DNA of 64,000 bases from CAVPTL01 sp963708725 (GTDB lineage Bacteria; Actinomycetota; Thermoleophilia; Gaiellales; JAICJC01): assembly GCA_963708725.1 (NCBI GenBank), contig CAVPTL010000008.1, positions 186,001 through 250,000 on the forward strand. The letters are read 5' to 3'. The notes below the pieces were generated by a model, which made no database searches, was not told the origin of the DNA, and saw only the letters and a program-made list of their open reading frames with translations. Positions 10,061-17,232 of this stretch are shown in pieces (within the stretch, counting starts at the first letter, position 1; the number at the start of each line of letters is the position of its first letter). The position numbers and the translations under genes were made by a program.

Positions 10061-10816
10061 GTGATCGACGAGGACTTCGGGGGTACGGGGACGCCGGTGG
10101 TGTTGCTCCACGGCCTCGCCGGATACGCGCGGGAGTGGGCTGAGACGGCGCAGTGGCTGACCGGCAGCCATCGCGTGCTCGCACTCGAGCAACGTGGCCA
10201 CGGACGTCGCGCGGACGAGATCGCTGATCTGTCGGCCAACGCGTTCGTGAACGATGCCGTGGAATGTCTCGAACGGCGGAGCCTCGAGCCCGTGGTCGTC
10301 GTGGGCCAGTCGTTCGGAGGCCATATCGGGTTTCTGCTCGCCGCCCGCCGTCCCGATCTTGTGCGAGCGCTGGTCGTGGTCGAGGCGACGCCCGCACCCG
10401 ACCCGGAGGCTCCGGCGGCCGTGCGAACCTGGTTGGAATCGTGGCCTCAGCCGTTCGCGACTCGCGCCCAGGCCGTGGAGTTCTTCGGCGGGGACTCGCT
10501 GTGGGCGCGGACCTGGGCCGACGGGCTGGTGGAGCGCGACGGCGGGCTTTGGCCGGCGTTTCGAACGGAGGCGATGGTCGCCGCCCTCAACGACGTCAGC
10601 CACGTGGCGGCGTGGGACGAGTGGTCGGCGATCCGGTGTCCGATCTGCGTCGTTCGATCGGCGGACGGCACCAACGAGTCGGACTACCACCGGATGATCG
10701 AACTCCAGCCGGCGGCGCGGTTGGTCCAGATCGAGGGCGCCGGCCACGACCTCCACCTCGACCAACCGGTGCGGTGGCGCGACGCCCTCGAGCAGTTCCT
10801 CAGCGAGCTCGGCTAG
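10061..10816 (+). CDS. Alpha/beta hydrolase
   Basis: This 251-residue protein has the alpha/beta hydrolase fold. The oxyanion region LLHGLAGYAREW is near residue 17. The nucleophile elbow GQSFGG is near residue 84. A strand ending CVVRSADGTNES is near residue 208 and supplies the acid, and AGHDLHLDQP near residue 230 supplies the catalytic His. The substrate is unknown; this subgroup includes esterases, C-C hydrolases and haloperoxidase-like enzymes. The GTG start is preceded by GAGGG with almost no spacing, so the start is less certain. The gene is convergent with the secreted protein that follows, with 3 nt between them. Confidence 0.85.
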   Translation: MIDEDFGGTGTPVVLLHGLAGYAREWAETAQWLTGSHRVLALEQRGHGRRADEIADLSANAFVNDAVECLERRSLEPVVVVGQSFGGHIGFLLAARRPDLVRALVVVEATPAPDPEAPAAVRTWLESWPQPFATRAQAVEFFGGDSLWARTWADGLVERDGGLWPAFRTEAMVAALNDVSHVAAWDEWSAIRCPICVVRSADGTNESDYHRMIELQPAARLVQIEGAGHDLHLDQPVRWRDALEQFLSELG

Positions 10817-10819
10817 ACC

Positions 10820-11539
10820 TCAGGCCGCGGCTGGCTGGTACGAGGACGACGACGAGGAACCGCTGCCCTCGTTGCTGCCCTTGTCCGAACCTGGAGGCGG
10901 CGGACCGCCCCAGCCGTGATGCTCGAAGCCGTGGGCGACGAGCTGATCGATCCGCTGGGTCAGGAACCTGGTGATCCTGGTCTCCTGTGCCTTGGTGAGG
11001 TGACCGTCCGTGACCGCCTGGTCAAGCTGCTTGGTGGCCGCGGCCACCAGCGCCTGCTCGAGCCCGGCGGCAGTCTTGCCGTGGGCTTTCGCAATCGCCG
11101 CCGGCGTCTTGCCGGTGCGAAGTTCGGTCATCAGCTGCTGATCGGTCACACCGAGGTAGGTCGCCGCGGTGTGGATCCACACCATGGGGCCGCCGTGCGG
11201 GTGGCCACCGGGGCCACCGAACATGTGGTGCCGGCGGCCGTCACCAAACCCGAATCCGGGGCCGCCGCTGCCGAAGCTGTGATCGTTGAGATGCTGCTTC
11301 ATGCGGTTGGCCTGCGCCTGGGTGATCTTGCCGTCCTTCACCAGCTGGTCGAGACGATCGCTCATGGCGCCCTGGTAGGCGGTCTTGACCTTGGCCGGCG
11401 AGACGCCGAGCCGCCGCGCGAAGTCCGTCAGAAACGAGGGGGACGAACTCGATCCCGCGCCGAGCGCGGTGCCCGCGATGCCAACGACGCCCACAGCAAC
11501 GACGCCGATGATCGCGATCCGCTTTCTGTATGCACTCAC
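10820..11539 (-). CDS. Secreted Gly/His-rich repeat protein
   Basis: This 239-residue protein has a signal peptide (RKRIAIIGVVAVGVVGIAGTALG, cleavage near residue 28). The mature part holds two related helical modules, each with the pattern LGV(S/T)xxxL, then LDQxVxDGxxTxAQxxR: residues 42-88 and 128-205. They are separated by a Gly/His/Pro-rich linker (FGFGDGRRHHMFGGPGGHPHGGP) that could bind metal, and followed by a Ser-rich tail. Similar unnamed lipo- or secreted proteins are common in actinobacteria. The GTG start is supported by AAAGGAG 6 nt upstream. Function is unknown. Confidence 0.65.
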   Translation of the reverse strand: MSAYRKRIAIIGVVAVGVVGIAGTALGAGSSSSPSFLTDFARRLGVSPAKVKTAYQGAMSDRLDQLVKDGKITQAQANRMKQHLNDHSFGSGGPGFGFGDGRRHHMFGGPGGHPHGGPMVWIHTAATYLGVTDQQLMTELRTGKTPAAIAKAHGKTAAGLEQALVAAATKQLDQAVTDGHLTKAQETRITRFLTQRIDQLVAHGFEHHGWGGPPPPGSDKGSNEGSGSSSSSSYQPAAA

Positions 11540-11669
11540 GTTCAGCTCCTTTGGCGAACCGACTCACGCCCGAGGCTGGGCGCATTAGCTCTCTGGTCGG
11601 AATATGCGCGCACAGAGGACCAGCCGCAAGCCAATTGGAGCGATTCTGGGCAAACTCTCAGGAAGCGTG

Positions 11670-12296
11670 TTACCCGGCGACAGCTGCGCGCAGCGTGTCG
11701 ATGACCTGATCGCTGGTCATCGGCTGAGAGAACATTGGGTAGTCGCGCGCGGTCGCGACCCGCTGTTCCTCGTCGCTCGTAGCCGCGGTGCAGTCGGTCA
11801 GCGTGACCACGTCATAGCCCTTTTCGTACGCCGTACGCATGGTCGACTCGACGCAGCAGTTGGTCAGGAAGCCACCGAGAATGACGGTCTCGACCTCTCG
11901 GCTTCGCAGCACGAAGTCGAGATTGGTCGACGCGAAGGTGTCCAACCCGCGCTTGCCTTCGATCACGATGTCCTGCTCCTCGGGCGCCATCTCGTCGCAG
12001 ATCTCGGCACCCCACGTGCCCTTCACGAACGCGCCCGAATCGATCACGCCCTTGAGGATCCCGTAGACCTTGTCGGGATCACCCAGCTCGCCGTAGCCGG
12101 GGGCGAAGGTGATCGGCGCGTGCAGCACCGTCACTCCCGCGGCCCGAGCGGCATCAACCAGCTTGCGGGTGTTGGCCATCATGTCGCTCTCGTCCATGAC
12201 GCCCTTGACCGCGTCGTGCAAGGCCCCGCCATCCGAGGTGAAGTCGTTCTGATACTCGATCAGCACAACCGCGGTCTTCTGAGGATCCATCTCCAT
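11670..12296 (-). CDS. Isochorismatase-like cysteine hydrolase
   Basis: This 208-residue protein has the isochorismatase fold: AVVLIEYQNDF at the N-terminus, GKRGLDTFASTNL in the middle, and GGFLTNCCVESTMRTA containing the nucleophilic Cys. The usual catalytic triad is Asp-Lys-Cys. Here the first position is Glu14 (IEYQ instead of VDxQ), a conservative change. The substrate is unknown; family members cleave amides, nicotinamide or isochorismate. It overlaps the stop of the small anchored protein upstream, so the two are probably co-translated. AGGAGG lies 6 nt before the ATG at 12296; a GTG one codon earlier is possible. Confidence 0.82.
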   Translation of the reverse strand: MEMDPQKTAVVLIEYQNDFTSDGGALHDAVKGVMDESDMMANTRKLVDAARAAGVTVLHAPITFAPGYGELGDPDKVYGILKGVIDSGAFVKGTWGAEICDEMAPEEQDIVIEGKRGLDTFASTNLDFVLRSREVETVILGGFLTNCCVESTMRTAYEKGYDVVTLTDCTAATSDEEQRVATARDYPMFSQPMTSDQVIDTLRAAVAG

Positions 12297-12577
12297 CACG
12301 CACCTCCTGAGGCTTCGGGAACGCCCGCCTCGGCCTTCTCTCGCAGACGCATCCGCGCGTCGCCGATCTGCTCGCGCATCGCATCTGTCGCCGAGGTGTC
12401 GGGCGGCGGCACCACGACGGGTGCCACGGGGACATCATCGACCTGTGGCGCGGTCACATCAGCGACCTCGCTCACAACAACTTCAGACTGGTGCCGTCTG
12501 GAGCGCACCGCGGCCGCGGTGGCCACCGCTCCGGCGGCTGACGCTACTCCGGCAACAAACCATCCGATCCGCTTCAT
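12296..12577 (-). CDS. Small membrane-anchored protein, unknown function
   Basis: This is a 93-residue protein with an N-terminal transmembrane anchor (MKRIGWFVAGVASAAGAVATAAAV), a basic stop-transfer RSRRHQ, a Val/Pro-rich linker (residues 30-60), and a short C-terminal helix DAMREQIGDARMRLREKAEAG. I do not recognise a family. A GGAGG is 6 nt before the ATG. It is the first gene of a two-gene unit with the isochorismatase-like gene and is divergent from rpsF. Confidence 0.6.
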   Translation of the reverse strand: MKRIGWFVAGVASAAGAVATAAAVRSRRHQSEVVVSEVADVTAPQVDDVPVAPVVVPPPDTSATDAMREQIGDARMRLREKAEAGVPEASGGA

Positions 12578-12604
12578 GGTGAACCTCCCTCGGGGGATCG
12601 ACGA

Positions 12605-12612
12605 GTATACTG
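12605..12612. promoter_or_regulatory. Palindromic -10 element between divergent units
   Basis: AGTATACT reads as TATACT on both strands. It sits 28 nt before the small anchored protein on the minus strand and about 106 nt before rpsF on the plus strand, so it can serve both directions. I see no strong -35 box on either side. Confidence 0.45.
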
Positions 12613-12643
12613 CCCCTTCTCAATCGAGCCGCTTCCTGTTTCG

Positions 12644-12682
12644 GCGTGGTGCCGCATTCCTGATCGTGGCACCAACACACGC
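12644..12682 (+). promoter_or_regulatory. Candidate rpsF leader hairpin (S6:S18 autoregulatory site?)
   Basis: GCGTG (12644-12648) pairs with CACGC (12678-12682) and GTGCC (12649-12653) pairs with GGCAC (12668-12672). This leaves a 5-nt bulge CAACA on the 3' side and a 14-nt loop. It lies 34 nt before the rpsF start. In many bacteria rpsF leaders carry a bulged hairpin bound by the S6:S18 complex to repress the operon. The position fits, but I cannot confirm the consensus nucleotides. Confidence 0.35.
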
Positions 12683-12716
12683 TGAGGCCGCTTTCAGTCC
12701 AGAGGAGGTGATCAGG

Positions 12717-13052
12717 ATCAATCCATACGAGATCATGCTGATGATCGACCCGGAAGTCGCTGAAGAGCGGCACACCGAGATCATCGACCGTGTCAAAACC
12801 AACATCACCGAGCGTGGTGGTACGTGGGTCTCTGTCGACCCCTGGGGCAAGCGCAAGCTGGCCTACGAGATCGACCACAAGACCGACGCGTGGTACTTCG
12901 TGCTGAACTTCGACAGCTCCCCCGAGGCGCTGGACGAGGCAACACGAGTGCTCGCGATCACCGACGGCGTCATGCGCCACATGGCCGTGACCCGCATTAA
13001 GGCAGGCGCATCGCCCGCCGCGTCGCCCGAGCCCGCCGAAGTCGCCGGCTGA
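12717..13052 (+). CDS. rpsF: Ribosomal protein bS6, apparent ATC start
   Basis: This small-subunit protein binds 16S rRNA together with bS18. The 111 residues read NPYEIMLMIDPEVAEERHTE at the start and include VDPWGKRKLAYEI and WYFVLNFDSSP, both typical of bS6, then an Ala/Pro-rich tail. A perfect ribosome site AGGAGGTGATC ends 8 nt (counted from AGGAGG) before the ATC at 12717. Starting there gives M-N-P-Y-E-I, which lines up with E. coli M-R-H-Y-E-I. The only canonical upstream start, GTG 12708, overlaps the ribosome site itself, and the first ATG (12735) would delete strand 1. I therefore favour ATC. The gene heads the rpsF-ssb-rpsR block. Confidence 0.88.
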   Translation: MNPYEIMLMIDPEVAEERHTEIIDRVKTNITERGGTWVSVDPWGKRKLAYEIDHKTDAWYFVLNFDSSPEALDEATRVLAITDGVMRHMAVTRIKAGASPAASPEPAEVAG

Positions 13053-13077
13053 CATCCGAACGCGTGCCTACCATGAG

Positions 13078-13091
13078 CGAACGCACGTTCG
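13078..13091. promoter_or_regulatory. LexA (SOS) box before ssb
   Basis: CGAACGCACGTTCG is a perfect inverted repeat CGAAC-N4-GTTCG, the Gram-positive LexA operator pattern. It lies just downstream of a possible -10 TACCAT (13069-13074) and 30 nt before the ssb start, so LexA binding would overlap the transcription start. Confidence 0.65.
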
Positions 13092-13120
13092 TAAAAGCAC
13101 GCTAGAGGAGGAATCACCAA

Positions 13121-13585
13121 ATGGCAAACATCAATCGAGTCATCCTCACCGGAAACCTGACCTCAGACCCCGAACTCTCGACCCTGCCCAGCGGCACCTC
13201 GGTGTGCAAGCTGCGCCTGGCCGTGAACCGCCGCTACAAGGACAACGCAAGCGGCGAGTGGGTCGAGAAGCCCAACTACTTCGACATCAAGGTCTGGGGC
13301 GCGCAGGGCGAAAACTGCGCCACCTACCTCAGTAAGGGTCGCCCGGTCGCCATCGACGGCCGGCTGGAATGGCGTGAGTGGGAGTCGCAGGACGGCGGCA
13401 AGCGCTCCGCAGTCGAGGTCGTGGCCGACACTGTCCAGTTCCTCGGGTCGCGTGGCGACGGCGAAGGCGGCGGTGGCGGCGCCGGCGGAGCAGCTCGCCC
13501 CAGCTTCACCCAGACAGCCGAACTCAAGCCCGAGCCGGTCGAGACGTTCGCAGGCTCCGGCTCAGACGACGACATCCCGTTTTAG
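13121..13585 (+). CDS. ssb: Single-stranded DNA-binding protein
   Basis: This 154-residue protein binds single-stranded DNA in replication, repair and recombination. The OB fold spans residues 1-110 (INRVILTGNLTSDPELSTLP, then KGRPVAIDGRLEWREWE). A Gly-rich linker follows, and the C-terminal tip DDDIPF recruits partner proteins. The length is typical. AGAGGAGGAATCACCAA precedes the ATG, a strong ribosome site. It lies between rpsF and rpsR, with a probable LexA-controlled promoter of its own. Confidence 0.97.
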   Translation: MANINRVILTGNLTSDPELSTLPSGTSVCKLRLAVNRRYKDNASGEWVEKPNYFDIKVWGAQGENCATYLSKGRPVAIDGRLEWREWESQDGGKRSAVEVVADTVQFLGSRGDGEGGGGGAGGAARPSFTQTAELKPEPVETFAGSGSDDDIPF

Positions 13586-13596
13586 GAAGGTAACGA

Positions 13597-13863
13597 ATGG
13601 CATCCAAGCCTAAACGCCGGACTGCGCCCAAGCGTGGCGCGGGCACCGGCCCCCAGACTCGCCGCAAGCCTTGCTACTTCTGCAAGGACAAGGTCGAGGA
13701 GATCGACTACAAGAACTTCAACCAGCTGCGGCGATACACGTCGGAGAAGGGCAAGATCCGGTCGCGCCGGATCTCTGGCGCGTGCCGTCGGCATCAGCGT
13801 CAGGTTGCGACCGCGGTCAAGCGCGCTCGCGAGATGGCGCTTCTGCCCTACGCCGTCAACTAG
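13597..13863 (+). CDS. rpsR: Ribosomal protein bS18
   Basis: This is an 88-residue small-subunit protein that pairs with bS6. It has a basic N-terminal tail, the core VEEIDYKNFNQLRRYTSEKGKI and the C-terminal RRHQRQVATAVKRAREMALLPY. It is of the zinc-binding (C+) type: CYFC near residue 26 and CRRH near residue 64 supply the ligands. It starts 11 nt after ssb with AGGAAGG as ribosome site, and ends in a Rho-independent terminator. Confidence 0.97.
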   Translation: MASKPKRRTAPKRGAGTGPQTRRKPCYFCKDKVEEIDYKNFNQLRRYTSEKGKIRSRRISGACRRHQRQVATAVKRAREMALLPYAVN

Positions 13864-13874
13864 TCGCGTCTACC

Positions 13875-13904
13875 ACCGGCGGCGGACTCCGTCGCCGGTT
13901 TTCT
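13875..13904 (+). terminator. Rho-independent terminator after rpsR
   Basis: ACCGGCG (13875-13881) pairs with CGCCGGT (13893-13899) and is followed by TTTTCT. It ends the rpsF-ssb-rpsR transcript 12 nt after the rpsR stop. rplI therefore probably has its own promoter in the next 95 nt, which I cannot pin down. Confidence 0.75.
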
Positions 13905-14001
13905 CGCTCACAGCGAGGGAATTGAACTCGTAGGGCTGGCGAACGCCTTCCAGCCATGCGACCATCGACGGCGGCCACGCCGCCCGAACATTGAGGATGG
14001 G

Positions 14002-14526
14002 ATGACACAGAGAGGAACACAGGCGATCCTGCTTCAGGACGTCGACAAGCTGGGCCGCAAGGGCGACGTCGTCCAGGTGGCCCCCGGCTACTTCCGAAAC
14101 TATCTCGGCCCCCGGCGGCTGGCCGAGGCCGCGACCGACGCCCGCGTGGCCGAGGCACAGCATCAGGACGAGATGCGCCGTCGCCACGAGGCGCAGTCCG
14201 AAGAGCAGGCGCAGGATGTCGCCCACACGCTCAACCGCACCGTGCTCACGATCAAGGAGCGGGCCGGGGTGGGGGACAAGCTGTACGGCTCGGTGACCAA
14301 CTCCGACGTCGCCGACGCGATCTGGAAGGCCCGCAAGATCCGCATCGACCGCCGCAAGGTGCACATGCAAGAGCCGATCAAGACGCTCGGCAGCCATCTG
14401 GTCAGCGTCACGGTTTGGGGCGAGGTCAAGGCCACGGTCAAGGTCATGGTCGTCCCGGGTGCGGCCGGTGAAGAAGGTACCGTCGAGGCGTTCGAAGGCG
14501 AGCCCTCGGAGCCCCTCGACTACTAG
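14002..14526 (+). CDS. rplI: Ribosomal protein bL9
   Basis: This large-subunit protein binds 23S rRNA near the L1 stalk. The 174 residues contain the N-terminal bL9 domain (AILLQDVDKLGRKGDVVQVAPGYFRNYL), a long connecting helix rich in Glu/Arg/Gln (residues 45-85), and the C-terminal domain (KLYGSVTNSDVADAIW). It ends in an acidic extension of about 20 residues. GAGGATGGG lies just before the ATG. dnaB follows 21 nt later. Confidence 0.95.
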   Translation: MTQRGTQAILLQDVDKLGRKGDVVQVAPGYFRNYLGPRRLAEAATDARVAEAQHQDEMRRRHEAQSEEQAQDVAHTLNRTVLTIKERAGVGDKLYGSVTNSDVADAIWKARKIRIDRRKVHMQEPIKTLGSHLVSVTVWGEVKATVKVMVVPGAAGEEGTVEAFEGEPSEPLDY

Positions 14527-14547
14527 TCGGACCAGAAAGCGCGCACA

Positions 14548-15897
14548 ATGGCAGTCGCTCCCCAGCAGATACCCAGTCTCCCGCCCCAGGACCTCGACGC
14601 GGAAGAATCGGTGCTGGGAGCGATGCTGGTGTCGCCAACCGCGGTCGCGGTGGTGTCCGAGCTGCTTCAACCCGAGGACTTCTATCGCGGCTCGCACGCC
14701 CACATCTACCGCACGATTCTCGAGATGTACGGCGGCGGCGAGACGATCGACTCGATCACGCTCACAAACGCGCTCGGGAGCCGCGGGCTGCTGGATCAGG
14801 TCGGCGGCAAGGCCGTCGTCCACACGCTGGCGGCCACTGTGCCGGCGGCGGCCAATGCCCACCACTACGCCCAGATCGTGCGCGATGCGGCGACCTACCG
14901 GTCGCTGATCCGGGCCGGCACCGAGATCGCCTCGCTCGGGTACGAGCACCTGGGCGAGCCCAGCGAGATCGTCGACAAGGCCGAGCAGATCGTGTTCGGG
15001 ATCGCCGACCAGCGGATCAGCGGTGACTTCGCCGCCATCAAGACGCTCTTGAACGACTCGTTCGAGCGGCTCGCCGCTCTGGCGGAGTCGGGCAGCGACC
15101 TGACCGGGGTGCCGTCGGGTCTGCGCGACCTCGACCGGGTCACCGCCGGGTTCCAGGATTCCAACCTGATCGTGATGGCCGCACGCCCCGGTATGGGTAA
15201 GACGTCGCTTGCACTCAATATCGCCGCTCACCTCGGCGTCCGCGAGGACGTCCCGGTTGCGATCTTCTCGCTCGAGATGTCGCAGGAGGAGGTGACCCAG
15301 CGGCTGATGTGCGCCGAGGCCCGGGTCGACTCCAAGCGGCTGCGCACGGGATCGCTCGACGACGGTGACTGGGCCAAGCTCACCAACGCCTGTGACAAGC
15401 TCTCGCGCGCGCCGATCTACATCGACGACACCGCCGGGGTCACGCCGATCGAGATCAAGGCAAAGACGCGACGCCTCCAGTCCCGGCTGAAGGAGGGCAA
15501 CGGCCTCGGTTTGGTGGTCGTCGACTACCTGCAGCTGATGGGCGGTCAGGCGCGGGTCGAAAACCGGGTCCAGGAGATCTCGCAGATCTCCCGCTCGCTG
15601 AAGCTGATCGCCCGTGACCTGAACGTCCCGGTGATCGCGATCTCACAGCTCTCGCGCGCGGTCGAGGCCCGGTCGGACAAGCGGCCGCAGCTGTCGGATC
15701 TGCGCGAGTCGGGCTCGATCGAGCAGGACGCCGACCTGGTCATGTTCGTCTACCGCGACGACTACTACAACAAGGATTCCGAAGACATGGGCACCGCCGA
15801 GCTGATCGTCGCCAAGCACCGCAACGGACCGCTCGACACCGTGCGGCTGTCCTACGTCGGCCGCTACACCCGATTCGACAACCTGGGGCGCTCGTGA
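14548..15897 (+). CDS. dnaB: Replicative DNA helicase DnaB
   Basis: This hexameric 5'-3' helicase unwinds DNA at the replication fork. The 449 residues comprise the N-terminal primase-interaction domain (PPQDLDAEESVLGAMLVSP, about 1-120), a linker helix and the RecA-like motor. Walker A is ARPGMGKTSLALN (near 213), Walker B is LGLVVVDYLQLMGG (near 318), and an arginine-rich motif RHNRGP-like KHRNGPLDTV lies near the end. No intein interrupts it, although inteins are frequent in actinobacterial DnaB. Its stop overlaps the GTG start of purA. Confidence 0.97.
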   Translation: MAVAPQQIPSLPPQDLDAEESVLGAMLVSPTAVAVVSELLQPEDFYRGSHAHIYRTILEMYGGGETIDSITLTNALGSRGLLDQVGGKAVVHTLAATVPAAANAHHYAQIVRDAATYRSLIRAGTEIASLGYEHLGEPSEIVDKAEQIVFGIADQRISGDFAAIKTLLNDSFERLAALAESGSDLTGVPSGLRDLDRVTAGFQDSNLIVMAARPGMGKTSLALNIAAHLGVREDVPVAIFSLEMSQEEVTQRLMCAEARVDSKRLRTGSLDDGDWAKLTNACDKLSRAPIYIDDTAGVTPIEIKAKTRRLQSRLKEGNGLGLVVVDYLQLMGGQARVENRVQEISQISRSLKLIARDLNVPVIAISQLSRAVEARSDKRPQLSDLRESGSIEQDADLVMFVYRDDYYNKDSEDMGTAELIVAKHRNGPLDTVRLSYVGRYTRFDNLGRS

Positions 15898-17192
15898 GCG
15901 GCCTCTCGATCGTGGTCGGTGCCCAGTGGGGCGATGAGGGCAAGGGCAAGATCGTCGACATGCTCGCCCGCGACGCCGACGTGGTCGCCCGCTACCAGGG
16001 TGGCAACAACGCCGGACATACGCTCGTGATCGGCGACGAGACCTACAAGCTGCGGCTGGTACCCAGCGGCATCCTCTACCCCGGCACCATCTGCGTTCTG
16101 GGGCAGGGCTGCGTGATCGATCCCGAGATCCTGATCGAAGAGCTGGACGGCCTGGAGCAGCGCGGCATCGACACCGCTGGACTTCGGATCTCGGGCAATG
16201 CGCACCTGATCATGCCGTGGCACAAGATCATCGACGCCGACTCCGAGCTCGCGCTGGGACGGCTGGCGATCGGCACCACCCGGCGCGGTATCGGCCCCGC
16301 CTACGCCGACAAAGCCTCACGCGTGGGCATCCGGGCCCAAGACCTGCTGGACGAGAAGATCCTGCGGTTGAAGATCCAGACCGCGCTCTCGGTCAAGAAC
16401 GAGTTGCTGAAAAAGGTGCACCACCACCGGCCGCTCGATAAAGACGTGCTGACCGAGGCGATGATGCGCTACGCCAAGCGGATCTGCCCCTACATCGCCG
16501 ACACCGCGCTTCTGATCCACCGTGCGCTGGAGGATGACCAGGTGGTGTTGTGCGAGGGCGCCCAGGCGACGCTGCTCGACATCGACTCGGGTACCTATCC
16601 GTTCGTCACCTCCTCCAACCCGACCGCCGGCGGCGCCTGCACCGGCCTGGGTGTGGGACCGACTCGCGTGAGCGCGGTGCTGGGAGTGACCAAGGCCTAC
16701 CTGACCCGAGTCGGTGCCGGGCCGTTTCCGAGCGAGGCCGACCCGGAGCGGTGTGCGGTGATCCGCACGGTCGGCGGCGAGTACGGCACGGTGACAGGCC
16801 GAGACCGCCGCTGTGGATGGCTCGACCTGGTCGGGCTGCGTTATGCGGCGCGGCTGAACGGGATGACCGAGCTGGCGGTGACCAAGCTCGACGTGCTGTC
16901 GGTGTTCGACACGATCCCCGTGTGCACGGCCTATCGACTCCAGGACGGCACGATCACCACCGAGTTTCCCAATCACCAGTCGGACTTCCACCATGCCCAG
17001 CCGGTGTACGAGGAGCTGCCCGGATGGGGCGGCGACATCTCGGGCATCACCGAGCTGTCTCAGCTGCCGGCGACCGCACAGGACTACCTACGGTTCGTCG
17101 AGGAGCAGGTGGGGGTGCCGGTCGCAATCGTGGGCGTCGGCCAACGCCGTGACCAGACGGTCACGGTGCGCGAGTTCCTCAGCGCCGCCTAG
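15894..17192 (+). CDS. purA: Adenylosuccinate synthetase
   Basis: This enzyme condenses IMP and aspartate using GTP, the first step from IMP to AMP. The 432 residues carry the N-terminal GTP-binding loop QWGDEGKGKIVD (residues 10-21, with catalytic Asp and Lys), the GNNAGHT loop with the catalytic His, and the signature GIGPAYADKASR. The C-terminal aspartate-binding loop VGAGPFPSE is also present. The GTG start overlaps the dnaB stop (GTGA), so translation is coupled. Palindrome copy 2 begins directly after its TAG stop. Confidence 0.97.
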   Translation: MSGLSIVVGAQWGDEGKGKIVDMLARDADVVARYQGGNNAGHTLVIGDETYKLRLVPSGILYPGTICVLGQGCVIDPEILIEELDGLEQRGIDTAGLRISGNAHLIMPWHKIIDADSELALGRLAIGTTRRGIGPAYADKASRVGIRAQDLLDEKILRLKIQTALSVKNELLKKVHHHRPLDKDVLTEAMMRYAKRICPYIADTALLIHRALEDDQVVLCEGAQATLLDIDSGTYPFVTSSNPTAGGACTGLGVGPTRVSAVLGVTKAYLTRVGAGPFPSEADPERCAVIRTVGGEYGTVTGRDRRCGWLDLVGLRYAARLNGMTELAVTKLDVLSVFDTIPVCTAYRLQDGTITTEFPNHQSDFHHAQPVYEELPGWGGDISGITELSQLPATAQDYLRFVEEQVGVPVAIVGVGQRRDQTVTVREFLSAA

Positions 17193-17221
17193 TGAATAAC
17201 GGTGCCAGGCACCGTTATTCA
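17193..17221. repeat. Dispersed palindrome copy 2 (ACGG sub-type)
   Basis: A perfect 29-nt palindrome, arms TGAATAACGGTGCC around a central A. It starts on the base after the purA stop codon and ends 11 nt before the stop of the convergent DMGDH-like gene, so it could terminate both transcripts. Confidence 0.95.
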
Positions 17222-17232
17222 TGCCGCTGCGC

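Noticed and set aside
13870..15231. Long open frame of about 450 codons on the minus strand
   Set aside because: It is antisense to rplI and dnaB, which are unambiguous. High GC and codon bias create such open frames; its translation has no recognisable domain.
14548..15897. Possible intein in DnaB
   Set aside because: Walker A and B motifs are continuous, the length (449 residues) is normal and no splicing motifs are present.
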